DNA of 64,000 bases from Alphaproteobacteria bacterium (GTDB taxonomy: Bacteria; Pseudomonadota; Alphaproteobacteria; MPNO01; UBA2964), in NCBI GenBank assembly GCA_012103315.1, contig WLWZ01000006.1:62001-126000 (forward strand), written 5' to 3'. The notes beneath the pieces were generated by a model. It was not told where the DNA came from. It saw only the letters and a program-made list of their open reading frames with translations, and searched no databases. The translations under genes were made by a program, and so were the position numbers. This document shows, piece by piece, positions 63,137-64,000 of this stretch; positions within the stretch are counted from its first letter, which is position 1; each line of letters opens with the position of its first letter.

Positions 63137-64000
63137 CTATTTTTTGGAAAATGTCTCACGGATATTGTCGGATCGGATCGCCATATAGACCAATCCGATA
63201 GCACCAACGGTGAACAAGATCGACATCGCATAGAAACCGGCACCGATATCACCGCCCGCTAAATCGATAGCGAGGCCGGCTAAAGGCGGTACAATTGTTG
63301 CTCCAACGCGGTTACCGGTTGTTCGCAGGCCGACGCTCAATCCGAACTGGCTGACTGGGACGCTTCTCGATAGCAACATCAAAATATAGGCCATGCCAAG
63401 ACCGACACCGGCGCCAAAGATCACCGTGCTGAGCGTGAGGCCGGGAAGGCCATCAAACACCGGAACGATGGCATTGCCGATGGCTGAGAGCAGGATCATG
63501 AAGATTACGATCCAGTGAGGTGCGAGAAACTTTCGGGCCCAGTTGGTTGGCAGGGCGGTAACCCCGGCAATCAAATAGGCAAACCCTGTGATCAGCCCGA
63601 TGATACGGCCTTCATAGCCAATGGATTCCATATAGATCGACATAAAGTTCATCCGAACCTGAATGAGGCCGTTCATAAAAAGAGACGCCATAACGACAAA
63701 GGCGACAGAGGGGATCAGGAACAGACGGAATGCTTCCTTGTAATCGATCAGTCGTGGCCATAGATCGCGGAGCCTTGGTCGCTCCTTGGGGATTGTTACG
63801 GAGTCAGGCACGGGCATCAGGGAAACCGATATCCACAGGGCGATATTACAGGCGGCAATGACCCCGAAAGCCGCCCAAGCACCACCAATAGGTGTCGCCT
63901 GTCCGATGTCCCAAGCCCAGCCCGCGAGCGGAGGGGTGAAGAAATTGGCGAAATTGGAAACCGACGTAAACCGGCCCATATGTTTAGGCGACCCTTTGGT
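63137..64000 (-). CDS. Major facilitator superfamily transporter, C-terminal part (5' end outside the window)
   Basis: The frame is open to the window edge (TKGSPKHMGRFTSV...), so the ATG at 63979 is internal. The visible 287 residues hold about eight membrane segments, with the central cytoplasmic loop after SVSLMPVPDSVTIPKERP separating the two halves. Landmark GRFTSVSNFANFFTPPLAGW is the end of the N half; GLSVGLRTTGNRVGATIVPPLAG the last repeats. The ligand is unknown. It ends 59 bases before metY on the same strand. Confidence 0.88.
   Translation of the reverse strand, partial: TKGSPKHMGRFTSVSNFANFFTPPLAGWAWDIGQATPIGGAWAAFGVIAACNIALWISVSLMPVPDSVTIPKERPRLRDLWPRLIDYKEAFRLFLIPSVAFVVMASLFMNGLIQVRMNFMSIYMESIGYEGRIIGLITGFAYLIAGVTALPTNWARKFLAPHWIVIFMILLSAIGNAIVPVFDGLPGLTLSTVIFGAGVGLGMAYILMLLSRSVPVSQFGLSVGLRTTGNRVGATIVPPLAGLAIDLAGGDIGAGFYAMSILFTVGAIGLVYMAIRSDNIRETFSKK

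Overview
The window reads as chromosomal DNA of an alphaproteobacterium, probably a free-living, flagellated marine or aquatic relative of the Rhodospirillales. The grounds are the conserved block dapA-smpB ... folK-rpoZ-spoT-pdxJ-acpS-lepB-rnc-era-recO-parC, the DUF1489 gene, an omega subunit with a long acidic/alanine tail, two full TTAA-N7-TTAACC sites (the CtrA consensus), TRAP transporter genes, and a bacterial-type Bpt leucyl-transferase. I found no IS element, prophage module or CRISPR array. Gene density is high, no gene-free stretch exceeds about 230 bases, and both window edges cut through a gene.

Layout. 1-4.2 kb: end of an mgtE Mg transporter, an SLC13-type permease, then a small signalling group: a CheY-like regulator with a FliM-like C-terminal tail and two Hpt-like proteins that both lack the phospho-acceptor histidine, followed by DUF1489. 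4.2-9.8 kb (minus strand): lower meta-cleavage pathway (hydratase, acetaldehyde dehydrogenase, aldolase, oxalocrotonate decarboxylase) in one run with two Rieske ferredoxins and a ferredoxin reductase, but no ring-hydroxylating oxygenase. 9.9-19.9 kb: mixed metabolic genes (methyltransferase, 2OG-Fe(II) oxygenase, tandem YCII protein, Tat-exported dienelactone-hydrolase-like protein, a molybdopterin oxidoreductase that appears to lack an internal segment, SLC13/RCK permease, FAH-family, RidA, CaiB/BaiF CoA-transferase). 19.9-24.9 kb: a very large multi-PAS hybrid histidine kinase broken by a frameshift, preceded by a CtrA site and followed by a stand-alone receiver. 25-32 kb: tRNA-Gly, an archaeal-type DUF120 riboflavin-kinase-like protein with an enolase-superfamily enzyme, an M23 peptidase-bactofilin pair, a PLP dehydratase, a HAD dehalogenase and a lytic transglycosylase.

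32.4-49.3 kb is the housekeeping core. Between smpB and a family-5 uracil-DNA glycosylase lies the most striking gene of the window: a Bcp/PrxQ-type peroxiredoxin whose peroxidatic cysteine codon is an in-frame UGA, with a bacterial-SECIS-like hairpin at the right distance downstream. This is a strong selenoprotein candidate.

49.3-64 kb: TRAP transporter genes (dctQ, dctM and, on the other strand, dctP), a Tat-leader protein with tail-fibre-like sequence and its coiled-coil neighbour, bpt, motB-motA with a CtrA site upstream, a hotdog thioesterase, a flavin reductase, a penicillin-acylase-family hydrolase, hemB, metY with a possible structured leader, and the C-terminal part of an MFS transporter. 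All functional calls come from reading motifs and recalling families; no database search was run.
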